Assembly (NCBI GenBank): GCA_963920705.1
Contig: CAWUCO010000262.1
Span: 1 to 64,000 of the forward strand
Reading direction: 5' to 3'
DNA length: 64,000 nucleotides
From: Odiellus spinosus
Taxonomy: Eukaryota; Arthropoda; Arachnida; Opiliones; Phalangiidae
In this document: one piece after another, positions 21,731 to 34,210 of the stretch
Numbering within the stretch: position 1 is the first letter of the stretch
How the letters are laid out: the number at the start of each line of letters is the position of its first letter
Translations under genes and position numbers: made by a program
The notes under the pieces: model-generated
What the model was told of the DNA's origin: nothing
The model's input: only the letters and a program-made list of their open reading frames with translations
Databases searched by the model: none

Positions 21731-23480
21731 TCTTTCGAATGACTTTTGTTTTGTCTAAATTGCAAAATTGTGACAAATATAAAATTGGTTAAAATTAAGC
21801 AAAAACGCTTAAAAATCCAAGATTATTGGATTCAAATGGACACAAAACTTTTGAATTTTAAGCGATTTAGACAAAATTAAGACCACTCGAAAGAGCAAAT
21901 ATTGGTCTATCTAAAAAACAAGAGTTTTGGAAAATCCGTTGAAAAACATGGAAAATAAGGAAAATTCAAAAAACATCTAATATCAAAAAGCGAATTTTGA
22001 AAATCTGAAATTTGATTATTTTGATATTGTATGATTTCTTGAATTGGCCATATTTTTCTTGTTTTTCAACGGATTTTTGAAAACTATTGTTTTTTAGATA
22101 GACCAAAATTTGGTCTTTCGAGTGGTCTTAATTTTGTCTAAATCGCTTAAAATTCAAAAGTTTTGTGTCCATTTGAATCCAATAATCTTGGATTTTTAAG
22201 CGTTTTTGCTTAATTTTAACCAATTTTATATTTGTCAAAATTTTGTAATTTAGACAAAACCAAAGTCATTCGAAAGAGCAATTAATGGACAATTTAAATA
22301 ATAAGAGTTTTCAAAAATCCGTTGAAAAACATGGAAAATATGGCCAATTCAAGAAATCATAGAATATCAAAATAGTCAAATTTCAGATTTTCAAAATTCG
22401 CTTTTTGATATTAGATGTTTTTTGAATTGTCCATATTTTCCATGTTTTTCAACGGATTTTCCAAAACTCTTGTTTTTTAGATAGAGCAATATTTGCTCTT
22501 TCGAGTGGTCTTAATTTTGTCTAAATCGCTTAAAAATCAAAAGTTTTGTGTCCATTTGAATCCAATAATCTTGGATTTTTAAGCGTTTTTGCTTAATTTT
22601 AACCAATTTTATATTTGTCACAATTTTGCAATTTAGACAAAACCAAAGTCATTCGAAAGAGCAATTAATGGACAGTTTAAATAATAAGAGTTTTCAAAAA
22701 TCCGTTGAAAAACATGGAAAATATGGACAATTCAAAAAACATCTAATATCAAAATGCGAATTTTGAAAATCTGAAATTTGACTATTTTGATATTCTATGA
22801 TTTCTTGAATTGGCCATATTTTTCTTGTTTTTCAACGGATTTTTGAAAACTCTTATTATTTAGACTGTCCATTAATTGCTCTTTCGAATGACTTTGGTTT
22901 TGTCTAAATTGCAAAATTGTGACAAATATAAAATTGGTTAAAATTAAGCAAAAACGCTTAAAAATCCAAGATTATTGGATTCAAATGGACACAAAACTTT
23001 TGAATTTTAAGCGATTTAGACAAAATTAAGACCACTCGAAAGACCAAATTTTGGTCTATCTAAAAAACAATAGTTTTGGAAAATCCGTTGAAAAACAAGA
23101 AAAATATGGCCAATTCAAGAAATCATAGAATATCAAAATAGTCAAATTTCAGATTTTCAAAATTCGCTTTTTGATATTAGATGTTTTTTGAATTGTCCAT
23201 ATTTTCCATGTTTTTCAACGGATTTTCCAAAACTCTTGATTTTCAGATAGACCAATATTTGGTCTTTCGAGTGGTCTTAATTTTGTCTAAATCGCTTAAA
23301 AATCAAAAGTTTTGTGTCCATTTGAATCCAATAATCTTGGATTTTTAAGAGTTTTTGCTTAATTTTAACCAATTTTATATTTGTCACAATTTTGCAATTT
23401 AGACAAAACAAAGTCATTCGAAAGAGCAATTAATGGACAGTTTAAATAATAAGAGTTTTCAAAAATCCGTTGAAAAACAT
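21731..23480. repeat. Mixed-orientation segment
   Basis: S2 reads F,R,R,F,R (near 21,785, 22,160, 22,545, 22,930 and 23,310). Isolated changes include ATAAGGAAAATTC near 21955, TTGTCAAAATTTTGTAATT near 22232 and TTTTTAAGAGTTTTTGC near 23342. Y' at 22484 carries the GAGC/GCTC dyad. No gene. Confidence 0.7.
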
Positions 23481-26400
23481 GGAAAATATGGACAATTCAA
23501 AAAACATCTAATATCAAAAAGCGAATTTTTAAAATCTGAAATTTGACTATTTTGATATTGTATGATTTCTTGAATTGGCCATATTTTTCTTGTTTTTCAA
23601 CGGATTTTCCAAAACTATAGTTTTTTAGATAGACCAAAATTTGGTCTTTCGAGTGGTCTTAATTTTGTCTAAATCGCTTAAAATTCAAAAGTTTTGTGTC
23701 CATTTGAATCCAATAATCTTGGATTTTTAAGCGTTTTTGCTTAATTTTAACCAATTTTATATTTGTCACAATTTTGCAATTTAGACAAAACCAAAGTCAT
23801 TCTAAAGAGCAATTAATGGACAGTCTAAATAATAAGAGTTTTCAAAAATCCGTTGAAAAACAAGAAAAATATGGCCAATTCAAGAAATCATAGAATATCA
23901 AAATAGTCAAATTTCAGATTTTCAAAATTCGCTTTAGATATTAGATGTTTTTTGAATTGTCCATATTTTCCATGTTTTTCAACGGATTTTTGAAAACTCT
24001 TATTATTTAAACTGTCCATTAATTGCTCTTTCGAATGACTTTGGTTTTGTCTATATTGCAAAATTGTGACAAATATAAAATTGGTTAAAATAAAGCAATA
24101 ACGCTTAAAAATCCAAGATTATTGGATTCAAATGGACACAAAACTTTTGATTTTTAAGCGATTTAGACAAAATTAGGACCACTCGAAAGAGCAAATATTG
24201 GTCTATCTAAAAAACAAGAGTTTTGGAAAATCCGTTGAAAAACATGGAAAATATGGACAATTCAAAAAACATCTAAAATCAAAAAGCGAATTTTTAAAAT
24301 CTGAAATTTGACTATTTTGATATTGTATGATTTCTTGAATTGGCCATATTTTTCTTGTTTTTCAACGGATTTTCCAAAGCTATTGTTTTTTAGATAGACC
24401 AAAATTTGGTCTTTCGAGTGGTCTTAATTTTGTCTAAATCGCTTAAAATTCAAAAGTTTTGTGTCCATTTGAATCCAATAATCTTGGATTTTTAAGCGTT
24501 TTTGCTTAATTTTAACCAATTTTATATTTGTCACAATTTTGCAATTTAGACAAAACAAAGTCATTCGAAAGAGCAATTAATGGACAGTTTAAATAATAAG
24601 AGTTTTCAAAAATCCGTTGAAAAACATGGAAAATATGGACAATTCAAAAAACATCTAATATCAAAAAGCGAATTTTGAAAATCTGAAATTTGACTATTTT
24701 GATATTGTATGATTTCTTGAATTGGCCATATTTTTCTTGTTTTTCAACGGATTTTCCAAAACTATTGTTTTTTAGATAGACCAAAATTTGGTCTTTCGAG
24801 TGGTCTTAATTTTGTCTAAATCGCTTAAAATTCAAAAGTTTTGTGTCCATTTGAATCCAATAATCTTGGATTTTTAAGCGTTTTTGCTTAATTTTAACCA
24901 ATTTTATATTTGTCACAATTTTGCAATTTAGACAAAACCAAAGTCATTCGAAAGAGCAATTAATGGAGAGTCTAAATAATAAGTGATTTCAAAAATCCGT
25001 TGAAAAACAAGAAAAATATGGCCAATTCAAGAAATCATAGAATATCAAAATAGTCAAATTTCAGATTTTCAAAATTCGCTTTTTGATATTAGATGTTTTT
25101 TGAATTGTCCATATTTTCCATGTTTTTCAACTGATTTTCCAAAACTCTTGTTTTTTAGATAGATCAATATTTGCTCTTTCGAGTGGTCTTAATTTTGTCT
25201 AAATCGCTTAAAAATCAAAAGTTTTGTGTCCATTTGAATCCAATAATCTTGGATTTTTAAGCGTTTTTGCTTAATTTTAACCAATTTTATATTTGTCACA
25301 ATTTTGCAATTTAGACAAAACCAAAGTCATTCGAAAGAGCAATTAATGGACAGTTTAAATAATAAGAGTTTTCAAAAATCCGTTGAAAAACATGGAAAAT
25401 ATGGCCAATTCAAGAAATCATAGAATATCAAAATAGTCAAATTTCAGATTTTCAAAATTCGCTTTTTGATATTAGATGTTTTTTGAATTGTCCATATTTT
25501 CCATGTTTTTCAACGGATTTTCCAAAACTCTTGTTTTTTAGATAGACCAAAATTTGGTCTTTCGAGTGGTCTTAATTTTGTCTAAATCGCTTAAAAATCA
25601 AAAGTTTTGTGTCCATTTGAATCCAATAATCTTGGATTTTTAAGCGTTTTTGCTTAATTTTAACCAATTTTATATTTGTCACATTTTGGCAATTTAGACA
25701 AAACCAAAGTCATTCGTAAGAGCAATTAATGGACAGTCTAAATAATAAGAGTTTTCAAAAATCCGTTGAAAAACAAGAAAAATATGGCCAATTCAAGAAA
25801 TCATAGAATATCAAAATAGTCAAATTTCAGATTTTCAAAATTCGCTTTTTGATATTAGATGTTTTTTGAATTGTCCATATTTTCCATGTTTTTCAACGGA
25901 TTTTCCAAAACTCTTGTTTTTTAGATAGAGCAATATTTGCTCTTTCGAGTGGTCTTAATTTTGTCTAAATGGCTTAAAAATCAAAAGTTTTGTGTCCATT
26001 TGAATCCAATAATCATGGATTTTTAAGCGTTTTTGCTTAATTTTAACCAATTTTATATTTGTCACAATTTTGCAATTTAGACAAAAACAAAGTCATTCGA
26101 AAGAGCAATTAATGGACAGTCTTAATAATAAGAGTTTTCAAAAATCCGTTGAAAAACAAGAAAAATATGGCCAATTCAAAGAACATCTAATATCAAAAAG
26201 CGAATTTTGAAAATCTGAAATTTGACTATTTTGATATTCTATGATTTCTTGAATTGCCCACATTTTTCTTGTTTTTCAACGGATTTTTGAAAACTCTTAT
26301 TAATTAGACTGTCCATTAATTGCTCTTTCGAATGACTTTGGTTTTGTCTAAATTGCAAAATTGTGACAAATATAAAATTGGTTAAAATTAAGCAAAAACG

Positions 26401-26543
26401 CTTAAAAATCCAAGATTATTGGATTCAAATGGACACAAAACTTTTGAATTTTAAGCGATTTAGACTAAATTAAGACCACTCGAAAGAGCAAATATTTGTC
26501 TATCTAAAAAACAAGAGTTTTGGAAAATCCGTTGAAAAACATG
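23481..26543. repeat. 8-monomer higher-order repeat, copy 1 (~3,063 bp)
   Basis: This block matches 26544-28970 at 3,062-3,063 bp offset. Shared marks are CATTCTAAAGAGC (23799 and 26861), TTAAAATAAAGCAA (24084 and 27147), TTTCCAAAGCTATTG (24371 and 27433), TAATGGAGAGTC plus AAGTGATTTC (24961 and 28024), CACATTTTGGCAA (25680 and 28743) and CATTCGTAAGAGC (25711 and 28774). A private 1-bp loss (CGCTTTAGATATTAG near 23931) explains the 1-bp offset change. Confidence 0.85.
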
Positions 26544-28970
26544 GAAAATATGGACAATTCAAAAAACATCTAATATCAAAAAGCGAATTTTGAAAATCTG
26601 AAATTTGACTATTTTGATATTGTATGATTTCTTGAATTGGCCATATTTTTCTTGTTTTTCAACGGATTTTCCAAAACTATTGTTTTTTAGATAGACCAAA
26701 ATTTGGTCTTTCGAGTGGTCTTAATTTTGTCTAAATCGCTTAAAATTCAAAAGTTTTGTGTCCATTTGAATCCAATAATCTTGGATTTTTAAGCGTTTTT
26801 GCTTAATTTTAACCAATTTTATATTTGTCACAATTTTGCAATTTAGACAAAACCAAAGTCATTCTAAAGAGCAATTAATGGACAGTCTAAATAATAAGAG
26901 TTTTCAAAAATCCGTTGAAAAACAAGAAAAATATGGCCAATTCAAGAAATCATAGAATATCAAAATAGTCAAATTTCAGATTTTCAAAATTCGCTTTTTG
27001 ATATTAGATGTTTTTTGAATTGTCCATATTTTCCATGTTTTTCAACGGATTTTTGAAAACTCTTATTATTTAAACTGTCCATTAATTGCTCTTTCGAATG
27101 ACTTTGGTTTTGTCTAAATTGCAAAATTGTGACAAATATAAAATTGGTTAAAATAAAGCAAAAACGCTTAAAAATCCAAGATTATTGGATTCAAATGGAC
27201 ACAAAACTTTTGATTTTTAAGCGATTTAGACAAAATTAAGACCACTCGAAAGAGCAAATATTGGTCTATCTGAAAATCAAAAGTTTTGGAAAATCCGTTG
27301 AAAAACATGGAAAATATGGACAATTCAAAAAACATCTAATATCAAAAAGCGAATTTTTAAAATCTGAAATTTGACTATTTTGATATTGTATGATTTCTAG
27401 AATTGGCCATATTTTTCTTGTTTTTCAACGGATTTTCCAAAGCTATTGTTTTTTAGATAGACCAAAATTTGGTCTTTCGAGTGGTCTTAATTTTGTCTAA
27501 ATCGCTTAAAATTCAAAAGTTTTGTGTCCATTTGAATCCAATAATCTTGGATTTTTAAGCGTTTTTGCTTAATTTTAACCAATTTTATATTTGTCACAAT
27601 TTTGCAATTTAGACAAAACAAAGTCATTCGAAAGAGCAATTAATGGACAGTTTAAATAATAAGAGTTTTCAAAAATCCGTTGAAAAACATGGAAAATATG
27701 GACAATTCAAAAAACATCTAATATCAAAAAGCGAATTTTGAAAATCTGAAATTTGACTATTTTGATATTGTATGATTTCTTGAATTGGCCATATTTTTCT
27801 TGTTTTTCAACGGATTTTCCAAAACTATTGTTTTTTAGATAGACCAAAATTTGGTCTTTCGAGTGGTCTTAATTTTGTCTAAATCGCTTAAAATTCAAAA
27901 GTTTTGTGTCCATTTGAATCCAATAATCTTGGATTTTTAAGCGTTTTTGCTTAATTTTAACCAATTTTATATTTGTCACAATTTTGCAATTTAGACAAAA
28001 CCAAAGTCATTCGAAAGAGCAATTAATGGAGAGTCTAAATAATAAGTGATTTCAAAAATCCGTTGAAAAACAAGAAAAATATGGCCAATTCAAGAAATCA
28101 TAGAATATCAAAATAGTCAAATTTCAGATTTTCAAAATTCGCTTTTTGATATTAGATGTTTTTTGAATTGTCCATATTTTCCATGTTTTTCAACTGATTT
28201 TCCAAAACTCTTGTTTTTTAGATAGATCAATATTTGCTCTTTCGAGTGGTCTTAATTTTGTCTAAATCGCTTAAAAATCAAAAGTTTTGTGTCCATTTGA
28301 ATCCAATAATCTTGGATCTTTAAGCGTTTTTGCTTAATTTTAACCAATTTTATATTTGTCACAATTTTGCAATTTAGACAAAACCAAAGTCATTCGAAAG
28401 AGCAATTAATGGACAGTTTAAATAATAAGAGTTTTCAAAAATCCGTTGAAAAACAAGAAAAATATGGCCAATTCAAGAAATCATAGAATATCAAAATAGT
28501 CAAATTTCAGATTTTCAAAATTCGCTTTTTGATATTAGATGTTTTTTGAATTGTCCATATTTTCCATGTTTTTCAACGGATTTTCCAAAACTCTTGTTTT
28601 TTAGATAGACCAAAATTTGGTCTTTCGAGTGGTCTTAATTTTGTCTAAATCGCTTAAAAATCAAAAGTTTTGTGTCCATTTGAATCCAATAATCTTGGAT
28701 TTTTAAGCGTTTTTGCTTAATTTTAACCAATTTTATATTTGTCACATTTTGGCAATTTAGACAAAACCAAAGTCATTCGTAAGAGCAATTAATGGACAGT
28801 CTAAATAATAAGAGTTTTCAAAAATCCGTTGAAAAACAAGAAAAATATGGCCAATTCAAGAAATCATAGAATATCAAAATAGTCAAATTTCAGATTTTCA
28901 AAATTCGCTTTTTGATATTAGATGTTTTTTGAATTGTCCATATTTTCCATGTTTTTCAACGGATTTTCCA
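26544..28970. repeat. 8-monomer higher-order repeat, copy 2 (partial)
   Basis: This is the second copy of the 3,063-bp unit. It stops near 28,970, where CTTGATTTTCAGATAGACC replaces the CTTGTTTTTTAGATAGAGC found in copy 1 near 25,914. About 6.3 of the 8 monomers are represented. Small differences from copy 1 include the arm marker CAAGAAAAATATGG for CATGGAAAATATGG near 28,450. Confidence 0.83.
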
Positions 28971-31640
28971 AAACTCTTGATTTTCAGATAGACCAATATT
29001 TGCTCTTTCGAGTGGTCTTAATTTTGTCTAAATCGCTTAAAAATCAAAAGTTTTGTGTCCATTTGAATCCAATTATCTTGGATTTTTAAGCGTTTTTGCT
29101 TTATTTTAACCAATTTTATATTTGTCACAATTTTGCAATTTAGACAAAACCAAAGTCATTCGAAAGAGCAATTAATGGACAGTTTAAATAATAAGAGTTT
29201 TCACTAATCCGTTGAAAAACATGGAAAATATGGACAATTCAAAAAACATCTAATATCAAAAAGCGAATTTTGAAAATCTGAAATTTGACTATTTTGATAT
29301 TCTATGATTTCTTGAATTGGCCATATTTTTCTTGTTTTTCAACGGATTTTACAAAACTTTTGTTTTTTAGATAGACCAAAATTTGGTCTTTCGAGTGGTC
29401 TTAATTTTGTCTAAATCGCTTAAAATTCAAAAGTTTTGTGTCCATTTGAATCCAATAATCTTGGATTTTTAAGCGTTTTTGCTTAATTTTAACCAATTTT
29501 ATATTTGTCACAATTTTGCAATTTAGACAAAACCAAAGTCATTCGAAAGAGCAATTAATGGACAGTCTAAATAATAAGAGTTTTCAAAAATCCGTTGAAA
29601 AACAAGAAAAATATGGCCAATTCAAGAAATCATAGAATATCAAAATAGTCAAATTTCAGATTTTCAAAATTCGCTTTTTGATATTAGATGTTTTTTGAAT
29701 TGTCCATATTTTCCATGTTTTTCAACGGATTTACCAAAACTCTTGATTTTCAGATAGACCAATATTTGCTCTTTCGAGTGGTCTTAATTTTGTCTAAATC
29801 GCTTAAAAATCAAAAGTTTTGTGTCCATTTGAATCCAATAATCTTGGATTTTTAAGCGTTTTTGCTTAATTTTAACCAATTTCATATTTGTCACAATTTT
29901 GCAATTAAGACAAAACCAAAGTCATTCGAAAGAGCAATTAATGGACAGTTTAAATAATAAGAGTTTTCAAAAATCCGTTGAAAAACATGGAAAATATGGA
30001 CAATTCAAAAAACATCTAATATCAAAAAGCGAATTTTGAAAATCTGAAATTTGACTGTTTTGATATTCTATGATTTCTTGAATTGTCCACATTTTTCTTG
30101 TTTTTCAACGGATTTTTGAAAACTCTTATTATTTAAACTGTCCATTAATTGCTCTTTCGAATGACTTTGGTTTTGTCTAAATTGCAAAATTGTGACAAAT
30201 ATAAAATTGGTTAAAATTAAGCAAAAACGCTTAAAAATCCAAGATTATTGGATTCAAATGGACACAAAACTTTTGATTTTTAAGCGATTTAGACAAAATT
30301 AAGACCACTCGAAAGAGCAAATATTGCTCTATCTAAAAAACAAGAGTTTTGGAAAATCCGTTGAAAAACATAGAAAATATGGACAATTCAAAAAACATCT
30401 AATATCAAAAAGCGAATTTTGAAAATCTGAAATTTGACTATTTTGATATTCTATGATTTCTTGAATTGGCCATATTTTTCTTGTTTTTCAACGGATTTTT
30501 GAAAACTCTTATTATTTAGACTGTCCATTAATTGCTCTTTCGAATGACTTTGGTTTTGTCTAAATTGCCAAAACGTGACAAATATAAAATTGGTTAAAAT
30601 TAAGCAAAAACGCTTAAAAATCCAAGATTATTGGATTCAAATGGACACAAAACTTTTGAATTTGAAGCGATTTAGACAAAATTAAGACCACTCGAAAGAC
30701 CAAATTTTGGTCTATCTAAAAAACAATAGTTTTGGAAAATCCGTTCAAAAACAAGAAAAATATGGCCAATTCAAGAAATCATACAATATCAAAATAGTCA
30801 AATTTCAGATTTTCAAAATTCGCTTTTTGATATTAGATGTTTTTTGAATTGTCCATATTTTCCATGTTTTTCAACGGATTTTTAAAAACTCTTATTATTT
30901 AAACTGTCCATTAATTGCTCTTTCGAATGACTTTGGTTTTGTCTAAATTGCAAAATTGTGACAAATATAATATTGGTTAAAATTAAGCAAAAACGCTTAA
31001 AAATCCAAGATTATTGGATTCAAATGGACACAAAACTTTTGATTTTTAAGCGATTTAGACAAAATTAAGACCACTCAAAAGACCAAATTTTGGTCTATCT
31101 AAAAAACAAGAGTTTTGGAAAATCCGTTGAAAAACATGGAAAATATGGACAATTCAAAAAACATCTAATATCAAAAAGCGAATTTTGAAAATCTGAAATT
31201 TGACTATTTTGATGTTTTATGATTTCTTGAATTGGCCATATTTTTCTTGTTTTTCAACGGATTTTTGAAAACTCTTATTATTTAAACTGTCCATTAATTG
31301 CTCTTTCGAATGACTTTGTTTTGTCTAAATTGCAAAATTGTGACAAATATAAAATTGGTTAATATTAAGCAAAAACGCTTAAAAATCCAAGATTATTGGA
31401 TTCAAATGGACACAAAACTTTTGATTTTTAAGCGATTTAGACAAAATTAAGACCACTCGAAAGTGCAAATATTGGTCTATCTGAAAATCAAGAGTTTTGG
31501 AAAATCCGTTGAAAAACATGGAAAATATGGACAATTCAAAAAACATCTAATATCAAAAAGCGAATTTTTAAAATCTGAAATTTGACTATTTTGATATTGT
31601 ATGATTTCTAGAATTGGCCATATTTTTCTTGTTTTTCAAC
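28971..31640. repeat. Mixed segment with a short forward-S2 run
   Basis: S2 is R,R,R near 29,050-29,820, then F,F,F,F near 30,205, 30,590, 30,975 and 31,355. Private changes include TTTTCACTAATCCG near 29199, ATTTTACAAAACTTTTG near 29345, CAATTAAGACAAAACC near 29901 and CGTTCAAAAACAAG near 30744. No gene. Confidence 0.7.
30315..30329. other. Y-arm 15-bp dyad, GAGC/GCTC form
   Basis: GAGCAAATATTGCTC keeps 6-bp pairing with both half-sites changed relative to the GACC/GGTC form. The same or complementary form is seen near 9121, 22484, 25926, 35500, 44479, 53665 and 54431. The unpaired mixed form is also frequent, so pairing is not strictly kept. Confidence 0.6.
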
Positions 31641-34210
31641 GGATTTTCCAAAACTATTGTTTTTTAGATAGACCAACATTTGGTCTTTCGAGTGGTCTTA
31701 ATTTTGTCTAAATCGCTTAAAATTCAAAAGTTTTGTGTCCATTTGAATCCAATAATCTTGGATTTTTAAGCGTTTTTGCTTAATTTTAACCAATTTTATA
31801 TTTGTCACGTTTTGGCAATTTAGACAAAACCAAAGTCATTCGAAAGAGCAATTAATGGACAGTCTAAATAATAAGAGTTTTCAAAAATCCGTTGAAAAAC
31901 AAGAAAAATATGGCCAATTCAAGAAATCATAGAATATCAAAATAGTCAAATTTCAGATTTTCAAAATTCGCTTTTTGATATTAGATGTTTTTTGAATTGT
32001 CCATATTTTCCATGTTTTGCAACGGATTTTCCAATACTCTTGTTTTTTAGATAGACCAAAATTTGGTCTTTCGAGTGGTCTTAATTTTGTCTAAATCGCT
32101 TAAAAATCAAAAGTTTTGTGTCCATTTGAATCCAATAATCTTGGATTTTTAAGCGTTTTTGCTTAATTTTAACCAATTTTATATTTGTCACAATTTTGCA
32201 ATTTAGACAAAACAAAGTCATTCGAAAGAGCAATTAATGGACAGTTTAAATAATAAGAGTTTTCAAAAATCCGTTGAAAAACATGGAAAATATGGACAAT
32301 TCAAATAACATCTAATATCAAAAAGCGAATTTTGAAAATCTGAAATTTGACTATTTTGATATTGTATGATTTCTTGAATTGGCCATATTTTTCTTGTTTT
32401 TCAACGGATTTTCCAAAACTATTGTTTTTTAGATAGACCAAAATTTGGTCTTTCGAGTGGTCTTAATTTTGTCTAAATCGCTTAAAATTCAAAAGTTTTG
32501 TGTCCATTTGAATCCAATAATCTTGGATTTTTAAGCGTTTTTGCATAATTTTAACCAATTTTATATTTGTCACGTTTTGGCAATTTAGACAAAACCAAAG
32601 TCATTCGAAAGAGCAATTAATGGACAGTCTAAACAATAAGAGTTTTCAAAAATCCGTTGAAAAACAAGAAAAATATGGCCAATTCAAGAAATCATAGAAT
32701 ATCAAAATAGTCAAATTTCAGATTTTCAAAATTCGCTTTTTGATATTAGATGTTTTTTGAATTGTCCATATTTTCCATGTTTTTCAACGGATTTTCCAAA
32801 ACTCTTGTTTTTTAGATAGACCAAAATTTGGTCTTTCGAGTGGTCTTAATTTTGTCTAAATCGCTTAAAAATCAAAAGTTTTGTGTCCATTTGAATCCAA
32901 TAATCTTGGATTTTTAAGCGTTTTTGCTTAATTTTAACCAATTTTATATTTGTCACAATTTTGCAATTTAGACAAAACAAAGTCATTCGAAAGAGCAATT
33001 AATGGACAGTTTAAATAATAAGAGTTTTCAAAAATCCGTTGAAAAACATGGAAAATATGGACAATTCAAAAAACATCTAATATCAAAAAGCGAATTTTGA
33101 AAATCTGAAATTTGACTATTTTGATATTGTATGATTTCTTGAATGGGCCAAATTTTTCTTGTTTTTCAACGGATTTTCCAAAACTATTGTTTTTTAGATA
33201 GAACAAAATTTGGTCTTTCGAGTGGTCTTAATTTTGTCTAAATCGCTTAAAAATCAAAAGTTTTGTGTCTATTTGAATCCAATAATCTTGGATTTTTAAG
33301 CGTTTTTGCTTAATTTTAACCAATTTTATATTTGTCACAATTTTGCAATTTAGACAAAACAAAGTCATTCGAAAGAGCAATTAATGGACAGTTTAAATAA
33401 TAAGAGTTTTCAAAAATCCGTTGAAAAACATGGAAAATATGGACAATTCAAAAAACATCTAATATCAAAAAGCGAATTTTGAAAATCTGAAATTTGACTA
33501 TTTTGATATTGTATGATTTCTTGAATTGGCCATATTTTTCTTGTTTTTCAACGGATTTTTCAAAACTATTGTTTTTTAGATAGACCAAAATTTGGTCTTT
33601 CGAGTGGTCTTAATTTTGTCTAAATCGCTTAAAATTCAAAAGTTTTGTGTCCATTTGAATCCAATAATCTTGGATTTTTAAGCGTTTTTGCTTAATTTTA
33701 ACCAATTTTATATTTGTCACAATTTTGCAATTTAGACAAAAACAAAGTCATTCGAAAGAGCAATTAATGGACAGTCTTAATTATAAGAGTTTTCAAAAAT
33801 CCGTTGAAAAACAAGAAAAATATGGCCAATTCAAAAAACATCTAATATCAAAAAGCGAATTTTGAAAATCTGAAATTTGACTATTTTGATATTCTATGAT
33901 TTCTTGAATTGTCCACATTTTTCTTGTTTTTCAACGGATTTTTGAAAACTCTTATTATTTAGACTGTCCATTAATTGCTCTTTCGAATGACTTTGGTTTT
34001 GTCTAAATTGGAAAATTGTGACAAATATAAAATTGGTTAAAATTAAGCAAAAACGCTTAAAAATCCAAGATTATTGGATTCAAATGGACACAAACTTTTG
34101 AATTTTAAGCGATTTAGACAAAATTAAGACCACTCGAAAGAGCAAATATTGGTCTATCTAAAAAACAAGAGTTTTGGAAAATCCGTTGAAAAACATGGAA
34201 AATGTGGACA
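31641..34210 (-). repeat. Reverse-S2 run with a ~765-bp dimer repeat
   Basis: S2 is reverse near 31,730, 32,115, 32,495, 32,880, 33,260 and 33,640, and forward at about 34,035. The GTCACGTTTTGGCAA variant marks every second monomer (31804 and 32569, 765 bp apart), showing a dimeric rhythm. Private sites include CATGTTTTGCAACGG near 32011, GCATAATTTTAACC near 32543 and ATGGGCCAAATTTTTC near 33143. No gene. Confidence 0.72.
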
